Positions 1-8,762 of a DNA stretch of 64,000 nt are shown piece after piece. Position numbers and translations under genes: made by a program. The first letter of the stretch is position 1, and each line of letters begins with the position of its first letter. Source of the DNA: UBA11740 sp049273695 (lineage in GTDB: Bacteria; Acidobacteriota; Blastocatellia; Pyrinomonadales; Pyrinomonadaceae); the NCBI GenBank assembly GCA_049273695.1, contig JBASRE010000042.1, forward strand, positions 372,001-436,000. The letters run 5' to 3'. The notes under the pieces were generated by a model. The model had not been told where the DNA came from and did not search any database. It saw nothing but the letters and a program-made list of their open reading frames with translations.

Positions 1-96
1 GGGCGATCCCACCAAAGCGATCGCCGCAAATGTCGTCAGGAGCAGACGAACGAGCAGACTGCGTGGGAGACTCAGCTTTCTACGAAGATAAATCAT
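1..96 (-). CDS. N-terminus of an exported or membrane protein (partial)
   Basis: An open frame runs from an ATG at 96 off the left edge of the window, giving 32 residues. They begin MIYLRRKLSLPRSLLVRLLL and continue with a hydrophobic stretch, which looks like a signal peptide or first membrane helix. A ribosome binding site (AAGGA) lies about 6 bases before the ATG. The start is only 20 bases after the stop of the transporter gene at 117, so the two are probably cotranscribed. The function cannot be told from this fragment. Confidence 0.55.
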   Translation of the reverse strand, partial: MIYLRRKLSLPRSLLVRLLLTTFAAIALVGSP

Positions 97-116
97 GCGT
101 TTCCTTACCCCGCCTG

Positions 117-2708
117 TTAATCAGTGCGCTTCTTGCTCGCCAGAATCCATTCACGACCCACCGCGTAGAGCAAAACAGTAATCGCGATAAATGGAATTAG
201 CGATAACAGATCAGCGTAGGGTTTCACATGTCCTGGCGGCTCGTCGAAGAAAGGATTCTTCAGGAGCATCCATTCTTTTGTCGCATTGAAAGCGTCGGTG
301 AAGTAACCCGCCATGAAAGCGTAGATGATGCCGGCGAGCGCTGCGCCCGCGATGTAACCTGAGGCCATCAACACGCCCGGACTCTTGTCGGTCTCAGCGA
401 CGATTTGTTCTTCCGTCAGGTGCGCATGCTTGCGCCGCAAATGCCGATCGACTAACCAACGCACCATGCCGCCGATGAAGATCGGGGTTGAAGCCGACAA
501 AGGCAGATAGACGCCCACCGCGAATGCGAGCGAAGGAATACCCGCCATCTCTAGCACGATGGCAATCATCACGCCGAGTAAAACGAGGTTCCATGGCAAT
601 TCGCGATTAAGAATGCCCTTGATGATGTAGGACATCAGGGTGGCCTTTGGCGCGTCGAATTTTTCGACCGTCGAACCGTCCGGTCGCATTTTGTTCTGGC
701 CGTTGATTGCCGGATCGACGATGTATTGCGGCACGCCTTGCGCGTCGACCAGATAGCGGCCGGCGCGTCCGCCGTTCGTGTCGGTCTTGTGCCAGACACG
801 ATAGGTGTTTGAATCCTGGCTCGCCTGCGGCCCTTTCAATTGTTCTTCGTGCCCGAGTTGGCTCGGGTTCGAGCGAAGCTCAGGTGTGAAATTCCGCTCA
901 ACCTTGTAGAGAACTTTTCCCGACGGATCGACAAGGTACTCGCCTTCTTCCAGACCTTCGATCTTTTCACTCTTCGCATCGCGAACGAGGAGGCGGTAAT
1001 CTCCGGCTTGCGCGGGTTTCAACTCTTCCGTGTACGGTGTCATGCCGGCACTCTGGTCTGGCCGCAATGGCGCAACCTTGTCGTCGACCTTCGCAAACGT
1101 AATCCGGCGTGCGTAAACCGTCCCGCCATCGTTCAGGCGGATCAGGATTGGTCCGAGAATCAGGGCTGACGCCAACGCCCCGACGAGGATCGCGTACTGC
1201 TGATATTTCGGAGTAGCCCCCACCAGAAAACCGGTCTTCAAATCCTGGGAAGTCGTGCCGCCATTCGACGCGGCGATACAAACGATCGCGCCGATAGAAA
1301 GCGCGGTCACGTAGTACGGCGGTCCAGTCCAACCCAACAGCAGAAAGATCAAACACGTCAGCAGCAACGTCGCGACGGTCATGCCGGAAATGGGATTCGA
1401 CGATGAACCAATTTCTCCCGTCAGTCTTGAAGAGACAGTGACGAACAGAAATCCAAAAGCGACGATCATGATCGCGCCCAGAAACGCCGTGAGAATGTTT
1501 TGCTGCAAACCAAGCTGCGGGAACAGCATGATCATCGCGATCAGGGCGATGATGCCCGCGAGCACAAACTTCATGGGAATGTCCTGATCGGTTCGTTCCG
1601 CGCGCGCGGCGGCTGCTTTGCCGCCACGAAGATCACTCAATCCGCCTTTGATGCCGTGCCAAATTGTCGGCAGAGAGCGAAAGAGACTGATGATGCCGCC
1701 GGCCGCAACGGCGCCAGCGCCGATATAAAGAATGTAGTTGTTACGAATGGCGCCGGGGCTCATGCCGCGCACCGGACTGGTGCCAGGCGCAACGGCGCCG
1801 GTAGTTTCACCGCCGGCGAAATACGCAATCGCCGGAATTAAAACGAGGTAGGCCAGCACACCGCCCGCGCACATGATCGACGCGATGCGCGGTCCGATCA
1901 CATAGCCGACGCCAAGCAGCGCTGGATTGACTTCCACGCTGAGCGAGCCTTTGTTGAAAGGCGCGCCAAAGATCTTTTCGGGTGCTTCTTTCCAGGTATA
2001 AAACGCGCGGTGGGCCGCCTGATACAGCACGCCGATACCGAAACCCGTGAAGATTGTTTTCGCGCCGATGTGTGCCCCGCCGGCATCGCGCGCTTTCATT
2101 TCAGCCTTTGCCTCGGCAGATGCCGCTGCGCGCGATTCTTCCGAAGCGCCCGCTTTCAAAACCTCTGCGCAGGCAGTACCTTCCGGATATTTCAAATAGC
2201 CGTGCTGCGCGACGATCAAAGCGCGGCGCAGCGGAATCATCATCAGAATTCCCAGCAAACCGCCGAGTACTGCCACCAACATCACGCGCGTAAGCTCGAG
2301 GTCGAAACCGAGAATCATGATCGCCGGCATCGTGACGCCGACACCGAAGGCGATGGACTCGCCCGCCGAACCCGCCGTCTGCACGATGTTGTTTTCGAGG
2401 ATCGTCGCGTTGCGGATTTTTAACCGCGAAAGCAACGCAAAGATGCTGATCGAAATGACGGCGACGGGAATTGAAGCGCTGACCGTCAGGCCGACTTTGA
2501 GGACCAGATACAGCGACGAAGCGCCGAAAATAATCCCGAGCAGCGTGCCGAGGATTATTGCGCGCGCGGTGAATTCAGGAATGACGGTGCCTGAATCGAT
2601 GTACGGACGAAACGACGCCAGGAATGGATTGTCCGGCTTGAACCCAACGCGATCCGGAAACTCCTGAGCACGGGCGGCTTCCTCGGGGCTGATGGCTTCC
2701 TTCGGCAT
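117..2708 (-). CDS. OPT family oligopeptide transporter
   Basis: An 863-residue polytopic inner-membrane protein of the oligopeptide transporter (OPT) family, expected to import peptides or related compounds by proton symport. The first membrane segment begins near residue 45, followed by typical OPT text (AGSAGESIAFGVGVTMPA near 110-130; SNGGTTSQDLKTG in the middle). A hydrophilic block at about residues 526-691 interrupts the membrane helices and holds two similar segments (GEYLVDPSGKVLYKV and GRYLVDAQGVPQYIV). This insert is unusual and may be an extra soluble domain. The ATG at 2708 has a good ribosome binding site (GGAGGT, 9 bases upstream). The fragment at 1-96 probably follows it in one transcript. 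The substrate is unknown. Confidence 0.85.
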   Translation of the reverse strand: MPKEAISPEEAARAQEFPDRVGFKPDNPFLASFRPYIDSGTVIPEFTARAIILGTLLGIIFGASSLYLVLKVGLTVSASIPVAVISISIFALLSRLKIRNATILENNIVQTAGSAGESIAFGVGVTMPAIMILGFDLELTRVMLVAVLGGLLGILMMIPLRRALIVAQHGYLKYPEGTACAEVLKAGASEESRAAASAEAKAEMKARDAGGAHIGAKTIFTGFGIGVLYQAAHRAFYTWKEAPEKIFGAPFNKGSLSVEVNPALLGVGYVIGPRIASIMCAGGVLAYLVLIPAIAYFAGGETTGAVAPGTSPVRGMSPGAIRNNYILYIGAGAVAAGGIISLFRSLPTIWHGIKGGLSDLRGGKAAAARAERTDQDIPMKFVLAGIIALIAMIMLFPQLGLQQNILTAFLGAIMIVAFGFLFVTVSSRLTGEIGSSSNPISGMTVATLLLTCLIFLLLGWTGPPYYVTALSIGAIVCIAASNGGTTSQDLKTGFLVGATPKYQQYAILVGALASALILGPILIRLNDGGTVYARRITFAKVDDKVAPLRPDQSAGMTPYTEELKPAQAGDYRLLVRDAKSEKIEGLEEGEYLVDPSGKVLYKVERNFTPELRSNPSQLGHEEQLKGPQASQDSNTYRVWHKTDTNGGRAGRYLVDAQGVPQYIVDPAINGQNKMRPDGSTVEKFDAPKATLMSYIIKGILNRELPWNLVLLGVMIAIVLEMAGIPSLAFAVGVYLPLSASTPIFIGGMVRWLVDRHLRRKHAHLTEEQIVAETDKSPGVLMASGYIAGAALAGIIYAFMAGYFTDAFNATKEWMLLKNPFFDEPPGHVKPYADLLSLIPFIAITVLLYAVGREWILASKKRTD

Positions 2709-2810
2709 CAGTGCTGACCTCCGAACGAGTTTTGCAAAAGCGGGGAGATTGTTAAGGGAATGTCCGCCGCTACTTTACACGCGCCGAACGCGGTAGAGCA
2801 AGCTTTAGAG

Positions 2811-3092
2811 CAGTGAGCTGTGGGCAGTAGGCAGTGGGCAGTGAGCAGTGAGCAGTGAGCTGTGGGCATAAGGCAGAAGCAGAGAGCAAAGGCAGGAAGC
2901 AGAAAGGAGAAGGCAGAAAGCAAGAGGCAGAGGGCAGCAGCAAAGGGCAGAGAGAGCACAAAGAAAAGCGGAGATCGAATTCAATCGATCTCCGCTTTTC
3001 TTTTACTGCTTTCCGCCTACTGCCTTCTGCCTTCTGCCTTCTCACTGCCTCTGCTCACAGCTCACAGCTCACTGCCCACCGCTCACTGCTTC
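2811..3092. repeat. Heptamer-like purine/pyrimidine repeat tract around a hairpin
   Basis: The left half (2811-2955) is a drifting tandem array of units such as GGCAGTG, AGCAGTG and GGCAGAA. The right half (3003-3092) carries the complementary units (CACTGCC, CTCACAG, TTCTGCC), so the whole tract is a large imperfect inverted repeat centred on the hairpin at 2963-3000. It resembles the heptanucleotide short tandem repeats known from cyanobacterial intergenic DNA. The right edge overlaps the stop codon of the VWFA gene. Open frames inside the tract are repeat artefacts. Confidence 0.75.
2963..3000 (-). terminator. Strong intrinsic terminator of the VWFA gene
   Basis: A perfect 16-bp stem (2963-2978 pairs with 2985-3000) with a 6-base loop. 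T-rich runs lie on both sides, so it could act in both directions. It is 83 bases past the stop of the VWFA gene on the minus strand and also separates it from the OPT gene. Confidence 0.7.
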
Positions 3093-4324
3093 GTGGTGTC
3101 CGCCTTTGGCGCGATGAACACCTCGCGAGCTTTTACGGTATACACCTTCTCGTCAGTCGTCCCGTCGCCATCGACATCAACCTTGACGACGATCTTGTGG
3201 CTCTTTCCGTCGCGGATGTCACCAGGGCTGAATCCCAGGCTGTATTGATTGCGCAGCAAGGAGTTGATCGAGCTGAGTGCGCTCGGCAACTGGCCTTCAA
3301 AAGTGACCGGATAGTAGGTGCCGCCAGTGTCTTTGGCAAATGTTTTCAGGGTGTTGTCAGCCTGCAGAAAAGTCATCCGGTCGATCGGCACGCCCAGGAT
3401 GTTGCTGTTGCGGCCCGGATCCATCGAGTCGCCGTACTTTTTCATGAACAAATTGCCGGTACCGATGATGTAAATCGGAATGCCGGAGTTCTGGACGATC
3501 TTTCGTATCTTGTCGAAGTTGATCTTGCTGAAAGTGTCGATGCCCGACGCGACCAGCAGCACAGCTTTGCGACGATCGCTCGCGACGCTGACCATGCCGC
3601 CATATTCGGTCGTCCTCTCTTTGGCTTCTTCCAGCACCACGGAATCGCCACGGCCGCCGACCAGCGTTAACGCCAGCGCGTCATACATATTCGTTTCGAT
3701 AAAGGCCGGCGTATTGCGAAGCAGCAGGCTGATCACCTGTTGAATCCGTTGCGGATTGTTCGTGAAATCCGTCAGGGGCGTCGGCCGCATGTCGTAAGCG
3801 ATCACCGAAACGTAGTCCTGCGGTGTGATGAACTGCGAAAGAAACATTGCAGTCGGACGAATTACTTCCAGTTGCCCCGCCTCTTGCCCGCCGCTGCCGT
3901 AAAAGCCAAGCACTTGCCCGAGTTTGCTGTACTCAACCACGAGCGTGATGGTGATGGGCGCTTCCGGTGTCGAGAAGTTCGTGATGTCTTTCTTGACACC
4001 GTCAACCCACAGTTCGAAGTTGTCTTTCTTTAACCCAGTCGTAATCTGGCCGGACTTTTTGTTGAAAACGACCGCGTCAACATTAACCAGGCTGGTGCTG
4101 ACCTTGATCGACTCAGTGTCCTTGCCGACGATGTCGGTCGGCACCGGCTCCTGCTCTTTCTCACCAGTTTCCTGACCTTGCGGCGGTCGCTTGTTCTTTT
4201 TCTGATCGGATGTGGGCGGCTGGCGGCGTGACTGCGCCAAAAGCGAAATCGTGTGAGTGCTGAAAACGAGCGTTGCCAGAACGACAAGAACTACCAATCG
4301 TTGGGAAAAACGAAACTTCATCAT
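3083..4324 (-). CDS. VWFA-related protein of the acidobacterial type, exported
   Basis: A secreted or periplasmic protein of about 413 residues. It has a hydrophobic signal segment (residues 6-30), then a low-complexity basic/glutamine linker (QSRRQPPTSDQKKNKRPPQG), then a von Willebrand A-like domain. The family is common in Acidobacteriota (VWFA-related, Acidobacterial domain). The metal-site motif is degenerate: VVEYSKL stands where classic VWA domains have DxSxS, so metal binding is doubtful. An in-frame GTG at 4327 is only 3 bases from the AAAGG ribosome site, so ATG at 4324 (spacing 6) or 4321 (spacing 9) is the better start. Function unknown; adhesion or a protein-interaction role is an inference from the fold. 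Confidence 0.8.
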   Translation of the reverse strand: MMKFRFSQRLVVLVVLATLVFSTHTISLLAQSRRQPPTSDQKKNKRPPQGQETGEKEQEPVPTDIVGKDTESIKVSTSLVNVDAVVFNKKSGQITTGLKKDNFELWVDGVKKDITNFSTPEAPITITLVVEYSKLGQVLGFYGSGGQEAGQLEVIRPTAMFLSQFITPQDYVSVIAYDMRPTPLTDFTNNPQRIQQVISLLLRNTPAFIETNMYDALALTLVGGRGDSVVLEEAKERTTEYGGMVSVASDRRKAVLLVASGIDTFSKINFDKIRKIVQNSGIPIYIIGTGNLFMKKYGDSMDPGRNSNILGVPIDRMTFLQADNTLKTFAKDTGGTYYPVTFEGQLPSALSSINSLLRNQYSLGFSPGDIRDGKSHKIVVKVDVDGDGTTDEKVYTVKAREVFIAPKADTTKQ

Positions 4325-4457
4325 CACGTACCTTTCAACTGCAGGCCGGTTCAGCTGGGGATTGGACTATAGGTTGCGCCCGAAAACGGGTCAAGCTGGC
4401 CGGGCCGCGGTCTAAGGTGTGATGCTGACAGGGGCGGTCGAGTTTACCTGGACGTAG

Positions 4458-4494
4458 CACAGACTTCAGTCTGTGTCGCGACAAAACACAGACT
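4458..4494. repeat. Palindromic intergenic repeat
   Basis: The octamer CACAGACT (4458-4465) is followed after two bases by its inverse complement AGTCTGTG (4468-4475), and a second CACAGACT lies at 4487-4494. Alternative hairpins are possible. It lies downstream of the small gene at 4541 and could help terminate transcription, although there is no T tract. Nothing else was seen in 4328-4540. Confidence 0.5.
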
Positions 4495-4540
4495 AAAGTG
4501 GGAATAATATGGTAATTAAATACTTCGCTGACCACGGCTA

Positions 4541-4810
4541 CTATTCAAATCTAGTTACAAGGAGTTCGGCAATATCCTTGCCTCTCTCTCTGGCCGTTTT
4601 CATAAGCCTGACTTCATAGATACCGCCATAATAGTATTTATACGCTTCTCCGAGCATGAGGTTTGCTTGGCGGGTGTAATCAAGACCTACGCGCCCGATT
4701 ACAACTCTGACATAGTCGAGATGTTTGCCTTTGTGGCCCAGTAACAATCCATCTTGCGTCGCGGTCGTCTCGTCCTCGCGTATTGTTATTGATTCAGCCC
4801 AGAGGCTCAT
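4541..4810 (-). CDS. Small protein of unknown function paired with an XRE regulator
   Basis: An 89-residue protein that I do not recognise. It is soluble, with a tyrosine-rich stretch (AYKYYYGGIYEVRL) and no obvious motif. It begins 9 bases after the stop of the helix-turn-helix gene at 4820 and has no clear ribosome site of its own, which suggests translational coupling in a two-gene operon. The arrangement recalls toxin-antitoxin or regulator/effector pairs, but no toxin family is recognisable. The base composition is less GC-rich than the flanking genes. Confidence 0.55.
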   Translation of the reverse strand: MSLWAESITIREDETTATQDGLLLGHKGKHLDYVRVVIGRVGLDYTRQANLMLGEAYKYYYGGIYEVRLMKTARERGKDIAELLVTRFE

Positions 4811-4819
4811 AGGCTTATG

Positions 4820-5059
4820 TTAGCGGGGCAATTTTAGTTTGTCGTCCGCTAGGATTTCCATTGTCGTCCGACCTAGCTTTGCATAAACCAACAGCTCCAT
4901 TAGGTCGGGTTCGCGCTGGTCATTTTCAAATCGGGAGATCGTACCGCTATCCAATCCCATGTGATCGGCGAGTTGTTGTTGAGTCCAGTCGAGATTTAGC
5001 CGGATTTGCCTTAGCTTCTCGGCCAGATGCTTAGGCCGCTTTCTGCTTCCACGTCCCAT
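4820..5059 (-). CDS. XRE-family helix-turn-helix transcriptional regulator
   Basis: A 79-residue DNA-binding protein consisting almost entirely of one Cro/C1-type helix-turn-helix domain. The segment LDWTQQQLADHMGLDSGTIS followed by RFENDQREPD matches the canonical helix 2-turn-helix 3 layout. A short tail follows (MEILADDKLKLPR). It heads an operon with the 89-residue gene and diverges from the gene at 5202. The ribosome site is exceptionally strong. It probably autoregulates the divergent intergenic region (inference). Confidence 0.85.
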   Translation of the reverse strand: MGRGSRKRPKHLAEKLRQIRLNLDWTQQQLADHMGLDSGTISRFENDQREPDLMELLVYAKLGRTTMEILADDKLKLPR

Positions 5060-5063
5060 CAGG

Positions 5064-5074
5064 AATCACCTCCT
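5064..5074 (-). promoter_or_regulatory. Near-perfect Shine-Dalgarno site of the XRE gene
   Basis: On the minus strand the sequence reads AGGAGGTGATT just before the ATG at 5059. It pairs with the 3' end of 16S rRNA over about ten bases. This is much stronger than the sites of neighbouring genes and implies a high translation rate. Confidence 0.7.
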
Positions 5075-5201
5075 GACGGGTTGCCAACTCCACTATTTAG
5101 CAGTACGCTATCGCCACTCAATTTCGCTGTCGGAATGATTACGATCCTGACAGCATGGCGCACTCCCTTTAACTGCTCCCTCGCATGGCCGGAAAGATAC
5201 T

Positions 5202-5468
5202 ATGACTGACGAAGTTTGGGAAAGCATTGCAGACGCGTTTGCTAACGATCCGGCTGCCGCTTTCATACTTGCTCAAGTGTTATTCGAGATTCGAAAGCAG
5301 ATCAAGAAAGGGCGCGTGTCAAAAGTGATTGAGTCATTAGACACAGGAATTGAGAAGCTCTACCCGTTCACGGACGATCACAAAGCGGCTTACAAATTGT
5401 ATTTGCTATCGGTGGCGGGAAACCTCAAGCCAAAACATGATCCGACGCTCATCGTTAAAGAACTCTAG
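5202..5468 (+). CDS. Small hypothetical protein
   Basis: An 88-residue acidic, mainly helical protein of unknown function, with no signal peptide and no recognised motif. The ATG has a GGAAAG ribosome site. It is divergent from the XRE regulator and ends 25 bases from the convergent gene at 5494; a short inverted repeat (GGTAGT/ACTACC) lies between the two stops. Its moderate GC resembles the adjoining small genes rather than the larger chromosomal genes, so 4541-5468 may be a small acquired patch (inference). Confidence 0.5.
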   Translation: MTDEVWESIADAFANDPAAAFILAQVLFEIRKQIKKGRVSKVIESLDTGIEKLYPFTDDHKAAYKLYLLSVAGNLKPKHDPTLIVKEL

Positions 5469-5493
5469 GTAGTCTACGCAGTTAGGGTAGGCA

Positions 5494-6267
5494 CTACCGT
5501 GGATTTCCTCCGGCTTCAGCTTCGATCACAACTTCGAAAGTGCCCGTGTTGTCGCTCAGGTTTCCTTCGTTGATGCCGAGGAAAAGCACGCCATCGCGTT
5601 GCGCCACAAAGTCGCGGCTGCTGCCGACGAAAATAAAATCGTCGTTGTCATCGCCAATGACGGCGATCAAGCCGCCGGTCGGCTGCGTACGCATCAGCTT
5701 CTCGCGGTCCTGGACGTTTGCCAGTCCGTCCGGCGTCGCGAACCGGTTGCCGCCAAGGTTTGCCCGCCCCGTCGCATTGATTCGCAAACGTTGACCGCGC
5801 CTGACCACCAGGCCGCTGTTTGTCCAACCGTTTGTCGAATTATCCGCACGCACGCGCACGTTCACCGGAAAGAACGTTGGATCCGACGAAGTGTTCGCCG
5901 GCGTATTCGGCTGTGATGACGGCGGATTGTTCGACGGTCTATTGGCCGGTGGATTGTTCGAAGGTCGCGTATTGGCCGGCGGCTGGTAAGTTGGCTGCGA
6001 CGGCGTGGTCGAGGTGTTGCCCGCTTCGTCGGCCGACGCGCCGTCGAATTCGATCGACTCGACGTCTTCCATGTAGACGGTTATGCGGCTCTTGCGTCCG
6101 CGCGCGCCGCTGCCGACCAAAATCGTGAACTGCTCGTTACGAAAGTTGACGATCTCGCCGCGAATTACGCTGCCATCCTTCAAACGAATCGTGTCGGCCA
6201 GCACGGGCAGGGTTAATCCCAAACCGACGACCATGACGATGGCCGAGCGCAACACAAGCTTTTTCAT
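5494..6267 (-). CDS. Exported protein with a LecA/PA-IL-like C-terminal domain
   Basis: A secreted protein of 257 residues. The start is taken at ATG 6267 (MKKLVLRSAIVMVVGLGL), which has a GGAGGT ribosome site and a clear signal peptide; the frame is open upstream without such signals. Residues 25-75 form a small beta domain (DTIRLKDGSVIRGEIVNF) of the kind seen in SH3-like periplasmic proteins. A Pro/Asn/Ser-rich linker of about 55 residues follows. The C-terminal 110 residues (from FPVNVRVRADN to FEVVIEAEAGG) resemble the PA-IL galactose-lectin fold, with GLIAVIGDDNDDFIFVGS and LFLGINEGNLSDNTG as key segments. Sugar binding is an inference from the fold. Confidence 0.75.
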   Translation of the reverse strand: MKKLVLRSAIVMVVGLGLTLPVLADTIRLKDGSVIRGEIVNFRNEQFTILVGSGARGRKSRITVYMEDVESIEFDGASADEAGNTSTTPSQPTYQPPANTRPSNNPPANRPSNNPPSSQPNTPANTSSDPTFFPVNVRVRADNSTNGWTNSGLVVRRGQRLRINATGRANLGGNRFATPDGLANVQDREKLMRTQPTGGLIAVIGDDNDDFIFVGSSRDFVAQRDGVLFLGINEGNLSDNTGTFEVVIEAEAGGNPR

Positions 6268-6558
6268 AGCGACCTCCAAACGAAAGAAAGAATTTGTTTG
6301 CGATTCGCGCGAGGCAAATCGAGGAGAGCAGTGCTGTTGCAGTTGATGATTAACGAGGAGAATTGGTTGCGAAAAACTTGACGAGAGTACGCGCAGACCG
6401 AAGCGAAAAACATGCAAACCTGCGTTTCAAGCACGGGCAAGTTTACCACAGCATGGTTCGCGCGCTGATGGGAAATTCGCCAACTGTCAGGCTGCTGGCG
6501 GGAGGACGACGGCTCTCGCTAAATCATGGTCGAGAAACAACGCCACCACGCGCGTCGA

Positions 6559-8727
6559 CTAATTGACGGCAATGCTTTGCAGCGGTGCAGAATCGATTCC
6601 CACCTGGGTCGGCGGCTGCGTCACGGTTTGAGGCGTGGTCGTTTTGGAGGCGATGAATCCAGCTACCTGATCTACTTCCAGCGGACGTGAGAAGAGATAG
6701 CCCTGCGCGTACGGGACATTCAATGCGTTCAGGATGCGTCGCTGCTCATCTGTTTCAACACCTTCAGCCACGACATCCATCTTTAATGTAGAGGCGAGGG
6801 TGATGATGCCGCGCACGACTTCCAGAGTCTCATCCGAAGTCATCATTTCGGCGATGAACGAGCGATCGATTTTCAGTTTGTTGATCGGAAAGCGAGCAAG
6901 GTAACTCAGCGATGAATAGCCGGTGCCGAAGTCGTCGATACTCAAGTGCACGCCCAGCGCACGCAACTGATTAAGCGTCGTGCAAGCGCGCTCGGCATGT
7001 TCCATTACCACGCTCTCAGTGATTTCCAGGTGCAGCAGGGCCGGCTCAAGGCAATTCTGCTTGAGAATCCCATCAACCTGAGAGACCAGACGGGCATCTG
7101 CAAACTGCGAGGCGGACAGATTGACGCTCACGAAACAATCCGTTAGCCCTAGTTCTCGCCAGGTCACTAACTGTTTGCACGCTTCACCTAATACCCACGC
7201 ACCGATGTTAGCCGTGAGGCCGGCATCCTCAGCGATCGAAATGAACTCGCTCGGCGGGACCAGCCCGAGGTCCGGATGTTGCCATCGAATCAAGGCTTCG
7301 AACCCTTTGATGTCGCCGCTCTCGATCGACACAATCGGCTGGAAGCACAAGAAGAATTCACCGCGCTCAAGCGCGCGACGAAGCTGATTCTCCATCTTCA
7401 AGGCCATCAGCGCGCGTGTTTGAATATTCTTGTCAAACAATTCGTGCCGGCCCTTGCCGCTTTGCTTGGCCTGGTACATGGCACTGTCCGCATCGCGCAG
7501 GATGCTTTCCGGATCGTCATAGCCCGTCACATTCAGGGCGATACCAATACTCGCGGTGGCAAAGACTTCCTCGCCGTCCAGCATTACTGGCAGCCGGATC
7601 AGCTCCTGAAGTCGCTCGGCAATCTGCAGCGCCTCAACTGTGTCCTGAATGTCATCAAGTAGAACTGCAAACTCGTCTCCACCCAGTCGGGCCACGGTAT
7701 CAACTGCGCGCACCGCCTCGTTCAGCCGGTCCGCGACGGCGACCAAAAGTTGATCACCGGCGGCGTGACCAAGGCTGTCGTTGATGATCTTAAATCGATC
7801 GAGGTCGAGAAAGAGTACAGCAAACAGATATCCCGGACGCCGGCGGGCGCGATTAATTGACTGCTGGAGCCGATCAGCCAACAACGCGCGGTTAGGCAAG
7901 TTAGTCAGCCGATCGTGCAGCGATGCGTGGCGGAAATACTCGCGGCTTTCGTGAAGTTCTTTCCGGACCATCTCAAGCTCTGAGATGTAGCGTTGTTTTT
8001 CTTCGACGCTCAACTCGGCGCGCATGGCCTGCGCCTCCGCGTTAGCGACGCTGTTCATATAAGTGCGGTAGGTGAAATAAACGATCGCGATGATCGGCAT
8101 GGCGAGAAAAACCGGAAAGAAGCCGAAGTCAGCCGACAATCGCGCGACCGTCCCTGCGGCGGCAGCTCCCGCGAAATATGTGAGCGACGTCCAGAGGTAG
8201 TGTTGCCGCCAGGTCGAGACCATCGATTCGCCGGTCTTGAGCGCGCGATCGATCGCCACCAGACCAGAGTTCACGAAATAGTGAACGAGGGCCAGAATCG
8301 CGAGCGCGGCGATCAGCCGGCCGGTTCCGAAGTGCGGAGGCGTCTCGATAGCATGGCCAAACCACATGCGCAGAATTGTCACGCCGGTGAGCGTCGAGAG
8401 CGCCATCACGGCCGCGTTGAATAGAACCGTGCTGGCTTTGCGGCTAATGCGCAGACTGGAAGATGCGCCTTCGAAGGCCGCTACCACTACGGCCGCTTCT
8501 CCGCCATAAAGCAGCAGGATAAGAAACACCATCGTGTCTGAGACGGTGATCCGGCCTTCGATTCCGGGGATGGCCACGGCCAGCCGAGATGCGCCGATGA
8601 GTGTGATCGCGGCCAAAAGCGAGAGGCGTAAATCGACGCGCTCGTGGGGTAGCTCGTAAACCGTGCCCGCGAGCAATATCAGCCCCGTCGCGATCACGAC
8701 CCATCTGAAGCATGAACGAACGTTCAT
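6559..8727 (-). CDS. Membrane-bound diguanylate cyclase/phosphodiesterase (GGDEF-EAL)
   Basis: A 722-residue cyclic-di-GMP enzyme. Residues 1-225 hold about six hydrophobic segments, forming a membrane sensor region. A short coiled coil (235-265) leads to a GGDEF domain (about 270-430) and an EAL domain (about 445-700). The cyclase signature RLGGDEF is intact at 347-353, with an inhibitory RxxD site (RAVD) five residues upstream. The phosphodiesterase signature EAL (477-479) and DDFGTGYSS (598-606) are also intact. Either activity could therefore operate; which one dominates cannot be told. The gene starts 35 bases after the stop of the S8 peptidase and may be cotranscribed with it. Confidence 0.9.
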   Translation of the reverse strand: MNVRSCFRWVVIATGLILLAGTVYELPHERVDLRLSLLAAITLIGASRLAVAIPGIEGRITVSDTMVFLILLLYGGEAAVVVAAFEGASSSLRISRKASTVLFNAAVMALSTLTGVTILRMWFGHAIETPPHFGTGRLIAALAILALVHYFVNSGLVAIDRALKTGESMVSTWRQHYLWTSLTYFAGAAAAGTVARLSADFGFFPVFLAMPIIAIVYFTYRTYMNSVANAEAQAMRAELSVEEKQRYISELEMVRKELHESREYFRHASLHDRLTNLPNRALLADRLQQSINRARRRPGYLFAVLFLDLDRFKIINDSLGHAAGDQLLVAVADRLNEAVRAVDTVARLGGDEFAVLLDDIQDTVEALQIAERLQELIRLPVMLDGEEVFATASIGIALNVTGYDDPESILRDADSAMYQAKQSGKGRHELFDKNIQTRALMALKMENQLRRALERGEFFLCFQPIVSIESGDIKGFEALIRWQHPDLGLVPPSEFISIAEDAGLTANIGAWVLGEACKQLVTWRELGLTDCFVSVNLSASQFADARLVSQVDGILKQNCLEPALLHLEITESVVMEHAERACTTLNQLRALGVHLSIDDFGTGYSSLSYLARFPINKLKIDRSFIAEMMTSDETLEVVRGIITLASTLKMDVVAEGVETDEQRRILNALNVPYAQGYLFSRPLEVDQVAGFIASKTTTPQTVTQPPTQVGIDSAPLQSIAVN

Positions 8728-8762
8728 AACAAGATATTCCTGACGACGTGAAAGTCGCCGGA

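Noticed and set aside
2855..3670. Plus-strand frame of 271 codons over the heptamer tract and VWFA gene
   Set aside because: The first part is translated repeat and the rest is antisense to a well-supported exported protein.
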